In this document: one piece after another, positions 34,402 through 43,318 of the stretch
Layout: every line of letters begins with the position of its first letter
Position numbering within the stretch: position 1 is the first letter of the stretch
NCBI GenBank assembly: GCA_030054145.1
Contig: JASGCK010000010.1
Coordinates: 1-64,000, forward strand
DNA length: 64,000 nucleotides
From: Cytophagales bacterium
Lineage (GTDB): Bacteria > Pseudomonadota > Gammaproteobacteria > Burkholderiales > Burkholderiaceae_C
Reading direction: 5' to 3'
The notes under the pieces: generated by a model
What the model was told of the DNA's origin: nothing
The model's database searches: none
The model's input: the letters and a program-made list of their open reading frames with translations, nothing else
Program-made: the position numbers and the translations under genes

Positions 34402-36516
34402 ATGACACATACCTCCCCCCGCCAACTCTTCGTCACTACTGCACTGCCTTACGCCAATGGCAATTTCCACATCGGGCACATCATGGAGTACATCCAAGCC
34501 GATATTTGGGTGCGCGCGCAGCGCATGGCGGGGCACGAGGTTAACTTTGTGTGCGCGGACGATGCGCACGGTGCGCCGATCATGATTGCGGCGCAAAAGC
34601 AGGGCATGACGCCCGAGGCTTTTGTGGCGAACATTGCGGCAGGGCGCAAGCCTTATTTGGATGGCTTTCACATCAGTTTTGACAATTGGCATTCGACCGA
34701 TGCGCCCGAAAATCATGCGCTGGCGAAAGAGATTTATTTGGATTTGAAACGCGCAGGTTTGATTGAAACGCAAAGCGTGGAGCAGTTTTTTGACCCCGCT
34801 GCGCTTGAGGGCAAGGGGATGTTTCTTGCTGACCGCTTTATCAAAGGCGAGTGCCCCAAGTGCGGCGCAAAGGATCAATACGGCGACAACTGCGAGAACT
34901 GCGGCGCGGTCTATGCGCCGACTGATCTGAAGAATCCTTATTCCACGCTATCGGGCGGAACGCCTGTGCTTAAAGCGTCGGAGCATTTTTTCTTTAAGCT
35001 GTCCGATCCGCGCTGCGTGGCGTTTTTAGAGCAGTGGACGCAAGACGGCAAATTGCAGCCCGAAGTGGCGAACAAGGTTAAGGAGTGGTTTAGCACGCGC
35101 ACCAATGCGGACGGCTCAACCAGCACGGGGCTTGGCGATTGGGACATTAGCCGTGACGCGCCGTATTTTGGGATTGAGATTCCTGATGCGCCAGGCAAGT
35201 ATTTTTATGTGTGGCTGGACGCGCCTGTGGGCTACCTTGCGTCGCTTAAAAATCTGCTGGATAAGCGTGGCGTGGACTTCAATGCGTACATGAAAAATCC
35301 AAACCTAGAGCAGTATCACTTTATCGGCAAAGACATCGTGACGTTCCACACGCTGTTTTGGCCTGCGATGCTGAAATTTAGCGGACGCAAAACGCCTGAC
35401 AACATCTTTGTGCATGGTTTTTTGACGGTGAACAACGGCGAGAAGATGAGCAAGAGCCGTGGCACAGGACTTGACCCGCTGAAGTATCTGTCGCTAGGCA
35501 TGAATCCTGAGTGGCTGCGCTATTACTTGGCGACCAAGCTGTCTGCTAAGAATGAAGATATTGATTTCAATGCCGAAGATTTCATGCTGAAAGTGAATTC
35601 GGATTTGGTGGGGAAATTCATCAACATCGCAAGCCGCGCTGCGAAGTTCATTCCAAACGGAAAGCTGGTATCCACCAAGCTTAGTGAGGCATCGCTCGAT
35701 TTACTGCGCAGCGTTCAAATGGATGATGAGGCGCTGGAATACGGCAAAGGTTTGCGTGATGTCATGGCCTTTGCGGATACGGTGAATGCTGCGTTCGACG
35801 CGGCTGCGCCTTGGAAGTTAGTTAAAGAAGGCAAGGTGGATGAGGCTGCTTTGATTGGCAGCGAATGTATGGAAGCGTTCAAAATTATTGTGACGTGCAT
35901 GAAACCCGTATTGCCTGCGCTAGCGGCGCAAGCCGAAATCTTTTTGAACTCGGGTGAGTTGAATTGGGTGAATGCGGCTAAGCCACTTGGTGCAGGTCAC
36001 GTGATTGGCGACTACAAACACCTCATGCAGCGCGTGGACATCAAGCAGCTAGACGCTTTATTTGAAGCGCCAGCAGTTGTAGAAACTGCCTCGCAAGCCA
36101 CGCCAGATAAGGCTTCCAGCAGTGCCAATGGCGCGGCTGCGATTGAGCCGCTTGCGCCCGAAATCAGCATTGATGACTTCTCTAAAGTCGATCTGCGCAT
36201 CGCCAAAATCGTCAACTGCGAAGCGGTAGAGGGTTCGACCAAGCTCTTGCGTTTGACGCTGGATGCGGGCGAAGTGGACGCGAGCGGCGGGGTCAAAACT
36301 CGCAACGTGTTTAGCGGCATCGCCAGCCACTACAAACCTGCCGACTTGATTGGCAAGCACACGGTGATGGTTGCTAATCTTGCGCCGCGCAAGATGAAGT
36401 TTGGCGTATCGGAGGGCATGGTGCTGGCCGCTAGTAGCGCGGACGAGAGGGCCAATCCTGGCATCTATGTGCTAAAGCCCGTGGCAGGCGCAGAGCCTGG
36501 GATGCGGATTCGGTAG
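34402..36516 (+). CDS. metG: Methionyl-tRNA synthetase
   Basis: Charges tRNA-Met. The 704-residue enzyme has the HIGH motif ([11 protein letters not shown] near residue 22), a zinc knuckle [18 protein letters not shown] and the KMSKS loop ([11 protein letters not shown] near 350). A C-terminal EMAP/Trbp-like tRNA-binding domain begins at [18 protein letters not shown] linker rich in Ala, Ser and Pro precedes that domain. Confidence 0.98.
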   Translation: MTHTSPRQLFVTTALPYANGNFHIGHIMEYIQADIWVRAQRMAGHEVNFVCADDAHGAPIMIAAQKQGMTPEAFVANIAAGRKPYLDGFHISFDNWHSTDAPENHALAKEIYLDLKRAGLIETQSVEQFFDPAALEGKGMFLADRFIKGECPKCGAKDQYGDNCENCGAVYAPTDLKNPYSTLSGGTPVLKASEHFFFKLSDPRCVAFLEQWTQDGKLQPEVANKVKEWFSTRTNADGSTSTGLGDWDISRDAPYFGIEIPDAPGKYFYVWLDAPVGYLASLKNLLDKRGVDFNAYMKNPNLEQYHFIGKDIVTFHTLFWPAMLKFSGRKTPDNIFVHGFLTVNNGEKMSKSRGTGLDPLKYLSLGMNPEWLRYYLATKLSAKNEDIDFNAEDFMLKVNSDLVGKFINIASRAAKFIPNGKLVSTKLSEASLDLLRSVQMDDEALEYGKGLRDVMAFADTVNAAFDAAAPWKLVKEGKVDEAALIGSECMEAFKIIVTCMKPVLPALAAQAEIFLNSGELNWVNAAKPLGAGHVIGDYKHLMQRVDIKQLDALFEAPAVVETASQATPDKASSSANGAAAIEPLAPEISIDDFSKVDLRIAKIVNCEAVEGSTKLLRLTLDAGEVDASGGVKTRNVFSGIASHYKPADLIGKHTVMVANLAPRKMKFGVSEGMVLAASSADERANPGIYVLKPVAGAEPGMRIR

Positions 36517-36569
36517 TGTGGCTGTGTGTCTGTGTGGGTGGGTGCGTGGCTGTGTTTGCGCCTAGAGCC

Positions 36570-36575
36570 TACAAT
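36570..36575 (+). promoter_or_regulatory. Candidate -10 box upstream of the DUF3460 gene
   Basis: TACAAT lies 35 bp before the start codon, in the context GCCTACAATC, the same as near 63986 at the right edge. A clear -35 is not seen. The preceding 50 bp are GT-rich. Confidence 0.35.
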
Positions 36576-36610
36576 CGATTTTTACTTTTGCTAAGTTTTT
36601 TTATTTTCTT

Positions 36611-36808
36611 ATGAACATCTTTCGCCGCCCTGATTACCAATCTGAAACCACGCAGTTTATTCAGCAATTAAAAGCGAACAAGCCAACGCTGGAAGCGGAG
36701 CAATTAGCGGGTCGTGCGCTGCTGTGGGACAAGTCGATCAACCGCGCCGTCGCCAGCGATATTGCCGCAGGGCGCGTGGCGCAACGCGCTTACGTTTATG
36801 CAGGATGA
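36611..36808 (+). CDS. DUF3460 family small protein
   Basis: A 65-residue protein, MNIFRRPDYQSETTQFIQQL at the start and LLWDKSINRAV in the middle, matching the DUF3460 pattern often found just before scpA in Burkholderiales. Function unknown. Its 3' end overlaps the scpA start by 11 bp. Confidence 0.85.
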   Translation: MNIFRRPDYQSETTQFIQQLKANKPTLEAEQLAGRALLWDKSINRAVASDIAAGRVAQRAYVYAG

Positions 36809-37634
36809 GTTGCCCGTTGTCATTGATCACGTAGCGGTGGCAAGGCTCTATGGCGAGCCGCTGTTCGCCATGCCGCAGGATTTGTACATTCCGCCCGATG
36901 CGCTAGAGGTTTTTTTAGAGGCGTTTGAAGGCCCGCTTGATTTGCTGCTGTATCTCATCCGCAAGCAAAATTTCAATATTCTCGACATCCCAATGGCGGC
37001 GCTGACCAAGCAATACTTGGGTTATGTGGAGGAGATTCGCAATCACAACTTAGAGCTCGCGGCTGAGTATTTGCTGATGGCGGCGATGCTCATTGAGATT
37101 AAGTCGCGGATGCTTTTGCCGCCAAAGCCCACGGCGGATGGGCAAGAGGGCGAGGACCCAAGAGCTGAACTCACGCGCCGCCTGTTGGCCTACGAGCAAA
37201 CCAAGCTGCAAGCCGCGCAGATTAACGAGTTGCCGCAGCTTGGACGCGATTTTTTGCGCACGCAAGTGTTTATCGAGCAGTCACTCGTGCCGCGCTGGCC
37301 TGAGGTTCACGCGCTTGATTTGCGCGAAGCGTGGGCGGACTTGGTGCGCCGCGCTAGGCTTGTGACGAATCACAAAATTGCGCGCGAAGCATTGTCGGTG
37401 CGCGAGTACATGAGCCACTTGCTGCGTCAGTTGACGCAGAGCCAGCAAAATGGCCGCCCTTTTTCGCCGTTCGAGAGTTTGTTCGATCCCGGCAAAGGCG
37501 TGCCCGTGCTGGTTGTTACTTTTGTCGCGTTGCTGGAGCTATCGCGTGAGGCATTGATTGAAGTCACACAAGCCGAAGCGTTTGCCCCGATTTACGTGCG
37601 GCTTGCTTATTCAACCGTTCATTCCGCAGCCTAG
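36798..37634 (+). CDS. scpA: Segregation and condensation protein A
   Basis: The kleisin of the SMC-ScpAB chromosome-condensing complex, about 278 residues. EAFEGPLDLLLYLIRKQNFNI is the hallmark N-terminal SMC-binding region and AAEYLLMAAMLIEIKSRMLLP the following helix. The C-terminal winged-helix region is present. The ATG at 36798 is chosen because the longer frame lies within the DUF3460 gene. No scpB is adjacent. Confidence 0.93.
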   Translation: MQDELPVVIDHVAVARLYGEPLFAMPQDLYIPPDALEVFLEAFEGPLDLLLYLIRKQNFNILDIPMAALTKQYLGYVEEIRNHNLELAAEYLLMAAMLIEIKSRMLLPPKPTADGQEGEDPRAELTRRLLAYEQTKLQAAQINELPQLGRDFLRTQVFIEQSLVPRWPEVHALDLREAWADLVRRARLVTNHKIAREALSVREYMSHLLRQLTQSQQNGRPFSPFESLFDPGKGVPVLVVTFVALLELSREALIEVTQAEAFAPIYVRLAYSTVHSAA

Positions 37635-37688
37635 ATACCCGCCCCGCCTTCGCGGGAATGACAAAGAAGCTAGTGGGCATACAACTGA

Positions 37689-38156
37689 TTAATTGTTGCC
37701 AGTGTTGTTAGCCGCTGCCGCTTTTTGTTGAAGCTGCTGTTCGTACATCACTTGGAAGTTAATCTCTGACAGATGCACGGGTGGGAAGCCTGCGCGATTA
37801 ATGATGTCGGCGATGTTGCTACGCAGATACGGATAAATAATTTGTGGGCAAGCAATGCCCATAATGGGATCTAATTGATCGGGGGCGACATTGCGAATTT
37901 CAAAAATACCTGCTTGCGTGGCTTCAACTAAAAAAACGGTTTTGTCTTTGGTCAAAGTTTGCACGGTGGCGGTGACGCTAATTTCATAAACACCCTCAAC
38001 CACGGCGAGCGTTGCAATATTGAGTTGTATGTCCAGGGTGGGCTGCTCGGTCTCTAGCAGTATGGCGGGGGAGTTGGGTTGCTCTAGTGAGAGCTCTTTC
38101 AAATAGATGCGTTGAATTTGAAAAACAGGTTCTTGGGTCGGTGGTGTGGTGGCCAT
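37689..38156 (-). CDS. secB: Protein-export chaperone SecB
   Basis: Keeps exported proteins unfolded for SecA. The 155-residue protein has [18 protein letters not shown], the typical first beta region, and [19 protein letters not shown] with the acidic surface common to SecB. grxC and a rhodanese gene lie upstream in the same orientation, a known Burkholderiales arrangement. Confidence 0.96.
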   Translation of the reverse strand: MATTPPTQEPVFQIQRIYLKELSLEQPNSPAILLETEQPTLDIQLNIATLAVVEGVYEISVTATVQTLTKDKTVFLVEATQAGIFEIRNVAPDQLDPIMGIACPQIIYPYLRSNIADIINRAGFPPVHLSEINFQVMYEQQLQQKAAAANNTGNN

Positions 38157-38184
38157 GGGCTTTACTTTCGGTTAGGTTGGTTAA

Positions 38185-38232
38185 TTAAGAAGAGAGAAGC
38201 TTAAGAAGAGAGAAGCTTACGAGGCGAGAAGC
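38185..38232 (-). repeat. 16-bp tandem repeat spanning the grxC stop codon
   Basis: Plus-strand units start at 38185 and 38201 (TTAAGAAGAGAGAAGC, identical) and at 38217 (TTACGAGGCGAGAAGC, 13 of 16 matching). The third contains the last codons and stop of grxC, so copies spread from the gene end into the flank. Confidence 0.85.
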
Positions 38233-38474
38233 GGTAGTAGCTGACCTGCTTGATCAAGTGCAATTAAATCATCGCAGCCGCCCACGTGCGTGTTGCCGAT
38301 ATAGATTTGCGGCACGGTGCGCCGACCCGTGGTTTGCATCATGTGCGCACGTGCAGCCGGATCGGTATCGATGCGAATTTCTTCAATCGTGCTGACACCT
38401 TTTGATTTGAGAATACTTTTGGCGCGGTTGCAAAAAGGACATACCGCGGTGGTGTACATCTTGACGGCTGGCAT
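38217..38474 (-). CDS. grxC: Glutaredoxin 3
   Basis: A glutathione-dependent disulfide reductase of 85 residues. The CPFCNRAK active site follows MPAVKMYTTAV, and GRRTVPQIYIGNTHVGGCDD binds glutathione. It lies between secB and the rhodanese gene. The stop codon is within a 16-bp tandem repeat. Confidence 0.95.
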   Translation of the reverse strand: MPAVKMYTTAVCPFCNRAKSILKSKGVSTIEEIRIDTDPAARAHMMQTTGRRTVPQIYIGNTHVGGCDDLIALDQAGQLLPLLAS

Positions 38475-38496
38475 AGAGGAGTCCTTCTGCTTTCTG

Positions 38497-38910
38497 TTAT
38501 GCGGTGGTTGCTTTGGCGATAGGTAGATTGGCGTCGCGCCAAGCTTTTAGGCCGCCGCTGAGGTTGTGTGCGTCTGCGTAACCTAGTTTGATGGCCGTTG
38601 CAGCAGCCGTTGCCGAGCGCTTACCAAAAGAGCAGATAAACACAAGTGGCAAGTCTTTTTTCTTCACGGTGCTGGCAAGCTTGGTCTCTAATTCTTTTAA
38701 AGGAATATTTTTAGCGCCTTTGGCGTGCGCGGCAGCGAACTCTTCGGGGTCGCTGATATCAATTAAAACGGCACGCTGACGGTTGATGAGTTGCACGGCT
38801 TGCGTGGCTGTCAGGCCTTTGGTGTTTTCTTTGATGAGAGGCCAAATCAGCAATCCACCAGAGGTTAACGCAATCAAAATAAGAGGCCAGCTATCGATTA
38901 AAAATTTCAC
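38497..38910 (-). CDS. Membrane-anchored rhodanese-like protein
   Basis: A rhodanese domain with an N-terminal transmembrane helix (SWPLILIALTSGGLLIWPLI). About 137 residues from a GTG start at 38910 (VKFLIDSWPL). A longer frame to 38949 exists but adds non-family residues. The active Cys is in VFICSFGKRSATAA; DISDPEEFAAAHAKGAKNIP is the usual first half. It probably handles sulfane sulfur at the membrane face. Confidence 0.88.
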   Translation of the reverse strand: MKFLIDSWPLILIALTSGGLLIWPLIKENTKGLTATQAVQLINRQRAVLIDISDPEEFAAAHAKGAKNIPLKELETKLASTVKKKDLPLVFICSFGKRSATAAATAIKLGYADAHNLSGGLKAWRDANLPIAKATTA

Positions 38911-38963
38911 GCAGTTGCTTTCTATGTAGGAGCGCTTTGGAGAGCCCAAAGCAATCGCTAATT

Positions 38964-39347
38964 TTAGCAGGCTGACTCAATCAAAAATGCGCCCACCACG
39001 TGCCGCCCTTCACCCGCCAAGATGTTGTAGGTGCGGCACGCAGCGGCGGTGTCCATGGTTTCCACGCCAATACGGGCGTGCATCAGGGCTTTGATGAGCG
39101 TTGGATGCGGGAATTTAATTTTTGTACCGCTGCCAAAAATAATCAGTTCGGGTTTGCTGGCGCCAAGCCGCTCGAAATGCGCCTCGGTGAGGCTCTCAAA
39201 GTTGTCTGCTTGCCAGTCAAAGCGCTCGCCGTGCGAGCCCAGCACGAGGCTTTTATCGATTCTTTCTGTGCCAATGTAAATGCCAGATGCCTCGTAAGCA
39301 GTGATGCGCGTGGCATCGGATTTTTCAGGTTGAAATTTCATCTGCAT
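38964..39347 (-). CDS. Mth938/DUF498 domain protein
   Basis: A 127-residue protein of the Mth938-like fold, with LIIFGSGTKIKFPHP and IGVETMDTAAACRTYNILAG, the signature stretches of the family. Function is not established for bacteria. It is divergent from the alaA-like gene, with 54 bp between them. Confidence 0.85.
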   Translation of the reverse strand: MQMKFQPEKSDATRITAYEASGIYIGTERIDKSLVLGSHGERFDWQADNFESLTEAHFERLGASKPELIIFGSGTKIKFPHPTLIKALMHARIGVETMDTAAACRTYNILAGEGRHVVGAFLIESAC

Positions 39348-39401
39348 GATCTTAAACGACCGATGCAGCGTTGTTTGAATGGTTTATGGGACAATTGACC
39401 T

Positions 39402-40634
39402 ATGAAAATCATTCAAAAATCAACCAAACTGAACAACGTTTGTTATGACATTCGCGGCCCGATCATGGATGCTGCCAAAAAGATGGAAGACGAAGGTCAC
39501 GCCATCATCAAGCTCAACATTGGCAATGTGGGCGCTTTTGGCTTCGACGCGCCTGACGAAATCCGTCAAGACATGATTCGCAATATGCCTGCGGCTGCGG
39601 CGTACTCGGATAGCAAAGGTATTTTTAGCGCACGCAAAGCCGTGATGCAATATTGCCAAGAGCGGTGCGTACTGGGCGTTGGGCTAGAGGATATTTACAT
39701 CGGCAACGGCGCGTCTGAGTTGATCGTGATGGCGACGAATGCGTTACTCAACGATGGCGATGAAATGCTCGTGCCCACGCCTGACTACCCTTTGTGGACA
39801 GCGGCCGTGAGCCTCTCGGGCGGAACACCCGTTCACTATCTGTGTGATGAGGCCAATGGCTGGATGCCCAACTTGGACGATATTCGCGCCAAGGTTACGC
39901 CTAAAACCAAAGGCATTGTGGTCATCAACCCCAACAATCCAACGGGCGCTTTGTATTCGGACGAGATGCTGAGGTCTTTGATTCAAATTGCCCGCGAGCA
40001 TGGGCTTGTGATTTTTGCCGACGAGGTGTACGACAAGGTACTCTTTGACGATGCCAAGCACACCGCGATTGGTTCGCTCTCGCAAGATGTGCTCACCTTA
40101 ACGTTTAACTCGATGAGCAAAAGCTACCGCGCCTGTGGTTACCGCGCGGGCTGGTTAGTGGTGTCGGGCGATAAGCGCGGCGCGAAGGACTATATCGAAG
40201 GCCTCACCATGCTGGCATCGATGCGGCTGTGCGCCAATGTGGTTGCGCAGTGGGGCATTCAAACGGCGCTCGGGGGTTATCAAACCATTAAGGATTTGGT
40301 GGCCGAGGGCGGTCGTTTGCGGCGGCAGCGCGATATTGCTTATGACATGATCACCGCCATTCCTGGCGTGACCTGTAACAAGCCAAGCGCCGCAATGTAT
40401 ATGTTCCCAAGGCTTGATCCTGAGATGTATCCGATTCGGGACGACCAAGAATTTATCCACGAACTGTTGCAAGAGACCAAGGTGTTACTCGTGCAAGGCA
40501 CAGGCTTTAATTGGATTGATAACAACCATTTCCGCATCGTGTTTTTGCCGCACGAAGACGATTTGCGCGAAGCCATTACGCGCATTGCTAAATTTTTAGA
40601 CGGTTATCGTAAAAGACATGGAGCACGCGCATGA
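39402..40634 (+). CDS. alaA: AlaA-like glutamate-pyruvate aminotransferase
   Basis: Makes alanine from pyruvate. The 410-residue class I aminotransferase has NPNNPTGALY and ADEVYDKVLFDD, with the PLP lysine in SMSKSYRACGYRAGWL near residue 240. MKIIQKSTKLNNVCYDIRGP is the AlaA/YfbQ N terminus. The stop overlaps the hom start by 4 bp, a conserved pairing in betaproteobacteria. Confidence 0.93.
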   Translation: MKIIQKSTKLNNVCYDIRGPIMDAAKKMEDEGHAIIKLNIGNVGAFGFDAPDEIRQDMIRNMPAAAAYSDSKGIFSARKAVMQYCQERCVLGVGLEDIYIGNGASELIVMATNALLNDGDEMLVPTPDYPLWTAAVSLSGGTPVHYLCDEANGWMPNLDDIRAKVTPKTKGIVVINPNNPTGALYSDEMLRSLIQIAREHGLVIFADEVYDKVLFDDAKHTAIGSLSQDVLTLTFNSMSKSYRACGYRAGWLVVSGDKRGAKDYIEGLTMLASMRLCANVVAQWGIQTALGGYQTIKDLVAEGGRLRRQRDIAYDMITAIPGVTCNKPSAAMYMFPRLDPEMYPIRDDQEFIHELLQETKVLLVQGTGFNWIDNNHFRIVFLPHEDDLREAITRIAKFLDGYRKRHGARA

Positions 40635-41977
40635 AAGCACAAAATCCCCAATCTCTTAAGGTTGGATTACTAGGAATTGGTACGGTTGGTAGTGGCGTGT
40701 TCACGGTCTTGGCGCGTAATCAGGATGAAATTGTGCGCCGCACAGGACGCGGAATTGAAATCAGCATGGTCGCCGACCTTGATACAGCAAGGGCTAGCGC
40801 GGTGGTGGGTAGATCAGCGCAGGTCGTGAACGACGCGCGCGCTGTGATTGCCAATCCTGATATTGATGTGGTGATTGAACTCATTGGTGGCTACGGTATC
40901 GCTAAAGCTTTGGTGCTAGAAGCCATTGCCGCAGGCAAGCACGTGGTGACAGCGAACAAGGCTTTGCTCGCCGTGCATGGCGACGAGATTTTTGCCGCAG
41001 CCGCCAAGGCACGCAATGGCGCTGGCGTGATGGTGCTGTTTGAAGCGGCTGTCGCAGGCGGCATCCCAATTATTAAAACGCTGCGCGAAGGCTTGACGGC
41101 GAACCGCATTCAGTGGGTCGCAGGCATTATCAACGGCACGACGAACTTCATCCTCTCTGAGATGCGCGACAAGGGACTCGACTTTGCGACTGCGCTCAAA
41201 GAAGCTCAAGCGCTGGGTTACGCCGAAGCCGATCCCACCTTCGATATCGAAGGCGTGGACGCGGCGCACAAAGTCACGCTCATGTCGGCAATGGCGTTTG
41301 GTATTCCTGTGCAGTTTGACAAAGCGTATGTGGAGGGCATCACCAAACTGGGCGCACAGGACATCAAATACGCTGAAGCATTGGGTTATCGCATCAAGTT
41401 GCTGGGCATTGCCAAGCGCGTCAATCACGAAGGCGGCGCGGGTATTGAGCTGCGCGTTCACCCCACACTCATTCCCACCAAGCGCTTAATTGCCAACGTC
41501 GAAGGCGCGATGAACGCGGTGATGGTGCAAGGCGATGCTGTCGGCACGACGCTGTATTACGGCAAGGGCGCGGGCTCGGAGCCCACAGCCAGTGCCGTCG
41601 TCGCAGACCTTGTGGATATTGCCCGCATGAGTGGTAGTGCCTTGCAGGCCACGCCCGTATTGGCTTTCCAGCCTGGCAGCGTGCAAGCCGCGCCCATATT
41701 GCCCATCGGGCAAGTGGTGACCAGCTTTTATTTGCGGATGCGCGTTTCGGACGAAGCAGGCGTTCTTGCCAAAGTGACCAGCATTTTGGGCGGCGCAGAC
41801 ATTAGTATTGATGCGCTGATTCAGCATGAGGCGAGGGACGGCGAGAGTCAAACCGACCTCATCATCCTCACGCACGATTGCATAGAAGCCACGCTAGATA
41901 AGGCTTTGCAGCAAGTCGAGGCGCTGTCAAGTGTGCTGGGTAGCGTGGTCAAAATTCGTAAGGAAGAACTCGCTTAG
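40631..41977 (+). CDS. hom: Homoserine dehydrogenase
   Basis: Reduces aspartate semialdehyde to homoserine in threonine and methionine synthesis. The 448-residue protein has the NAD(P)-binding GLLGIGTVGSGVF, the catalytic region GIINGTTNFILSEM and a C-terminal ACT domain (YLRMRVSDEAGVLAKVTSIL). thrC would normally follow directly; here 4.6 kb of other genes separate them. Confidence 0.97.
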   Translation: MKAQNPQSLKVGLLGIGTVGSGVFTVLARNQDEIVRRTGRGIEISMVADLDTARASAVVGRSAQVVNDARAVIANPDIDVVIELIGGYGIAKALVLEAIAAGKHVVTANKALLAVHGDEIFAAAAKARNGAGVMVLFEAAVAGGIPIIKTLREGLTANRIQWVAGIINGTTNFILSEMRDKGLDFATALKEAQALGYAEADPTFDIEGVDAAHKVTLMSAMAFGIPVQFDKAYVEGITKLGAQDIKYAEALGYRIKLLGIAKRVNHEGGAGIELRVHPTLIPTKRLIANVEGAMNAVMVQGDAVGTTLYYGKGAGSEPTASAVVADLVDIARMSGSALQATPVLAFQPGSVQAAPILPIGQVVTSFYLRMRVSDEAGVLAKVTSILGGADISIDALIQHEARDGESQTDLIILTHDCIEATLDKALQQVEALSSVLGSVVKIRKEELA

Positions 41978-42007
41978 CATCTATCTTTCAGGCAAAAGGT
42001 ACTTCAT

Positions 42008-43318
42008 ATGACATCCACAGAAATTGAATCATTACTCGCGGATTTAACTCGCTGCGCGAGTCGCGATGTCCCTATTGATTTTTCTACCGATGAAATAGCT
42101 AAGCATTACATTGCGGGACTTCATGGCTCTGATAGCGATGCAGTTAAAAAATTGGCCAAGCGCATCAAAATTAGCCTTGGACAAAGCGTGCAGCTATTCA
42201 CTGGACAACCAGGAAGCGGTAAATCTACGGAGCTTTATCGGTTAAAAAAGATACTTGAAGATGATCTCAAAGATGATATCCGTGTATATTTTTTGGATGT
42301 TAAGGCTTGGATTAATCTAACTGAACCATTGCGCCTTTCGGGATTTTTAATCGGGCTGATGGCTTCATGGGCTAGGCAAGCCGACACCGATGTTACACGG
42401 ACATGGACAAAACGGTTTTATGATTTTTTGAATCACACCAATGTCATTCCTAAGGGCTTTAAGTTAGAGACACCTCCGGTGTTAGGTGCAAAATTAGCGC
42501 TAGAGTTTGCGCTGGAAACAGATAACGATTTTCGATCTTTGCTTGATATAGAAGTTAGAAAACAAGGAAGTCGTTTTATTGAACAGGCACATGCTTTCAT
42601 TAAAAATTTTAAAAAAGAGTTATGTGGTGATCAGCGCAAATGTGTTTTGATTATGGACAGCTTAGAACAAGTCAGGGGTTATGGAAAAAATCTTGATGAG
42701 GTGTATAGAAGCTTGGAAGAGCTATTTATAGGCGAGCGTCAGGCGCTTAATTTGCCAGATGTGCACGCCGTTTATTCCATTTCACCATTTTTGTATGTTC
42801 GCAATGCTCAATTACCTGCACTTTATGGCGCGGGTGTAATCGTTAATATGCCATCGGTTCACGTGGTCAAAAAACAATCGAATGTCGTTATGCCCGATCC
42901 TGATGGTCTGGAGCGTATGCGCAAATTTATGACAGTCAGGTTCGAGCGATGGGCTGAAGTTTTTACAGAGAAACAGCTAGATAAGTTGATTCTTGGTAGT
43001 GGGGGGGATTTACGAGACTTTCTTCGCGCCGTGTCACACGCTTCATTGGCAGATACGCAAACTTTGCCGTTACCTGACAAAGAGATTGACGAGGCGTTGT
43101 CAAAAATTAAACCGCCATATGAAAGCATTCATTCTTCACACATCGAGTGGTTAAAGTCTGTTGAGTCTTCGCACGAGGCGACTCCTAGCGATACGGTCTC
43201 TGCTGTTGAGATGTTTCAATATCTGGCTAGCAAGCACATTTTGACTTATTTAAATGGCGAGACTTGGTATTCGGTTCATCCCTTGTTGCGCGATTGGGTG
43301 TTAGCTAAAAGTGCGTGA
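42008..43318 (+). CDS. P-loop NTPase, STAND/AAA-like, of a two-gene accessory module
   Basis: A 436-residue NTPase of unknown function. Walker A is FTGQPGSGKSTELYRL near residue 65; a Walker B-like CVLIMDSLEQVRG is near 215; DVHAVYSISPFLY resembles a sensor strand. The C-terminal part (LASKHILTYLNGETWYSVHPLL) looks like the winged-helix end of STAND NTPases. The sequence is clearly more AT-rich and has different codon use from hom and thrC on either side, a sign of transfer. It overlaps the TPR gene by 8 bp, so they are translated together. It has no nuclease or membrane domain of its own. Confidence 0.75.
   Translation: MTSTEIESLLADLTRCASRDVPIDFSTDEIAKHYIAGLHGSDSDAVKKLAKRIKISLGQSVQLFTGQPGSGKSTELYRLKKILEDDLKDDIRVYFLDVKAWINLTEPLRLSGFLIGLMASWARQADTDVTRTWTKRFYDFLNHTNVIPKGFKLETPPVLGAKLALEFALETDNDFRSLLDIEVRKQGSRFIEQAHAFIKNFKKELCGDQRKCVLIMDSLEQVRGYGKNLDEVYRSLEELFIGERQALNLPDVHAVYSISPFLYVRNAQLPALYGAGVIVNMPSVHVVKKQSNVVMPDPDGLERMRKFMTVRFERWAEVFTEKQLDKLILGSGGDLRDFLRAVSHASLADTQTLPLPDKEIDEALSKIKPPYESIHSSHIEWLKSVESSHEATPSDTVSAVEMFQYLASKHILTYLNGETWYSVHPLLRDWVLAKSA

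Noticed and set aside
42008..43318. The NTPase as a transposition-helper ATPase (TnsC/IstB-like)
   Set aside because: No transposase, terminal inverted repeats or target duplications are seen around the pair, and the C-terminal part looks like a winged helix of STAND proteins.
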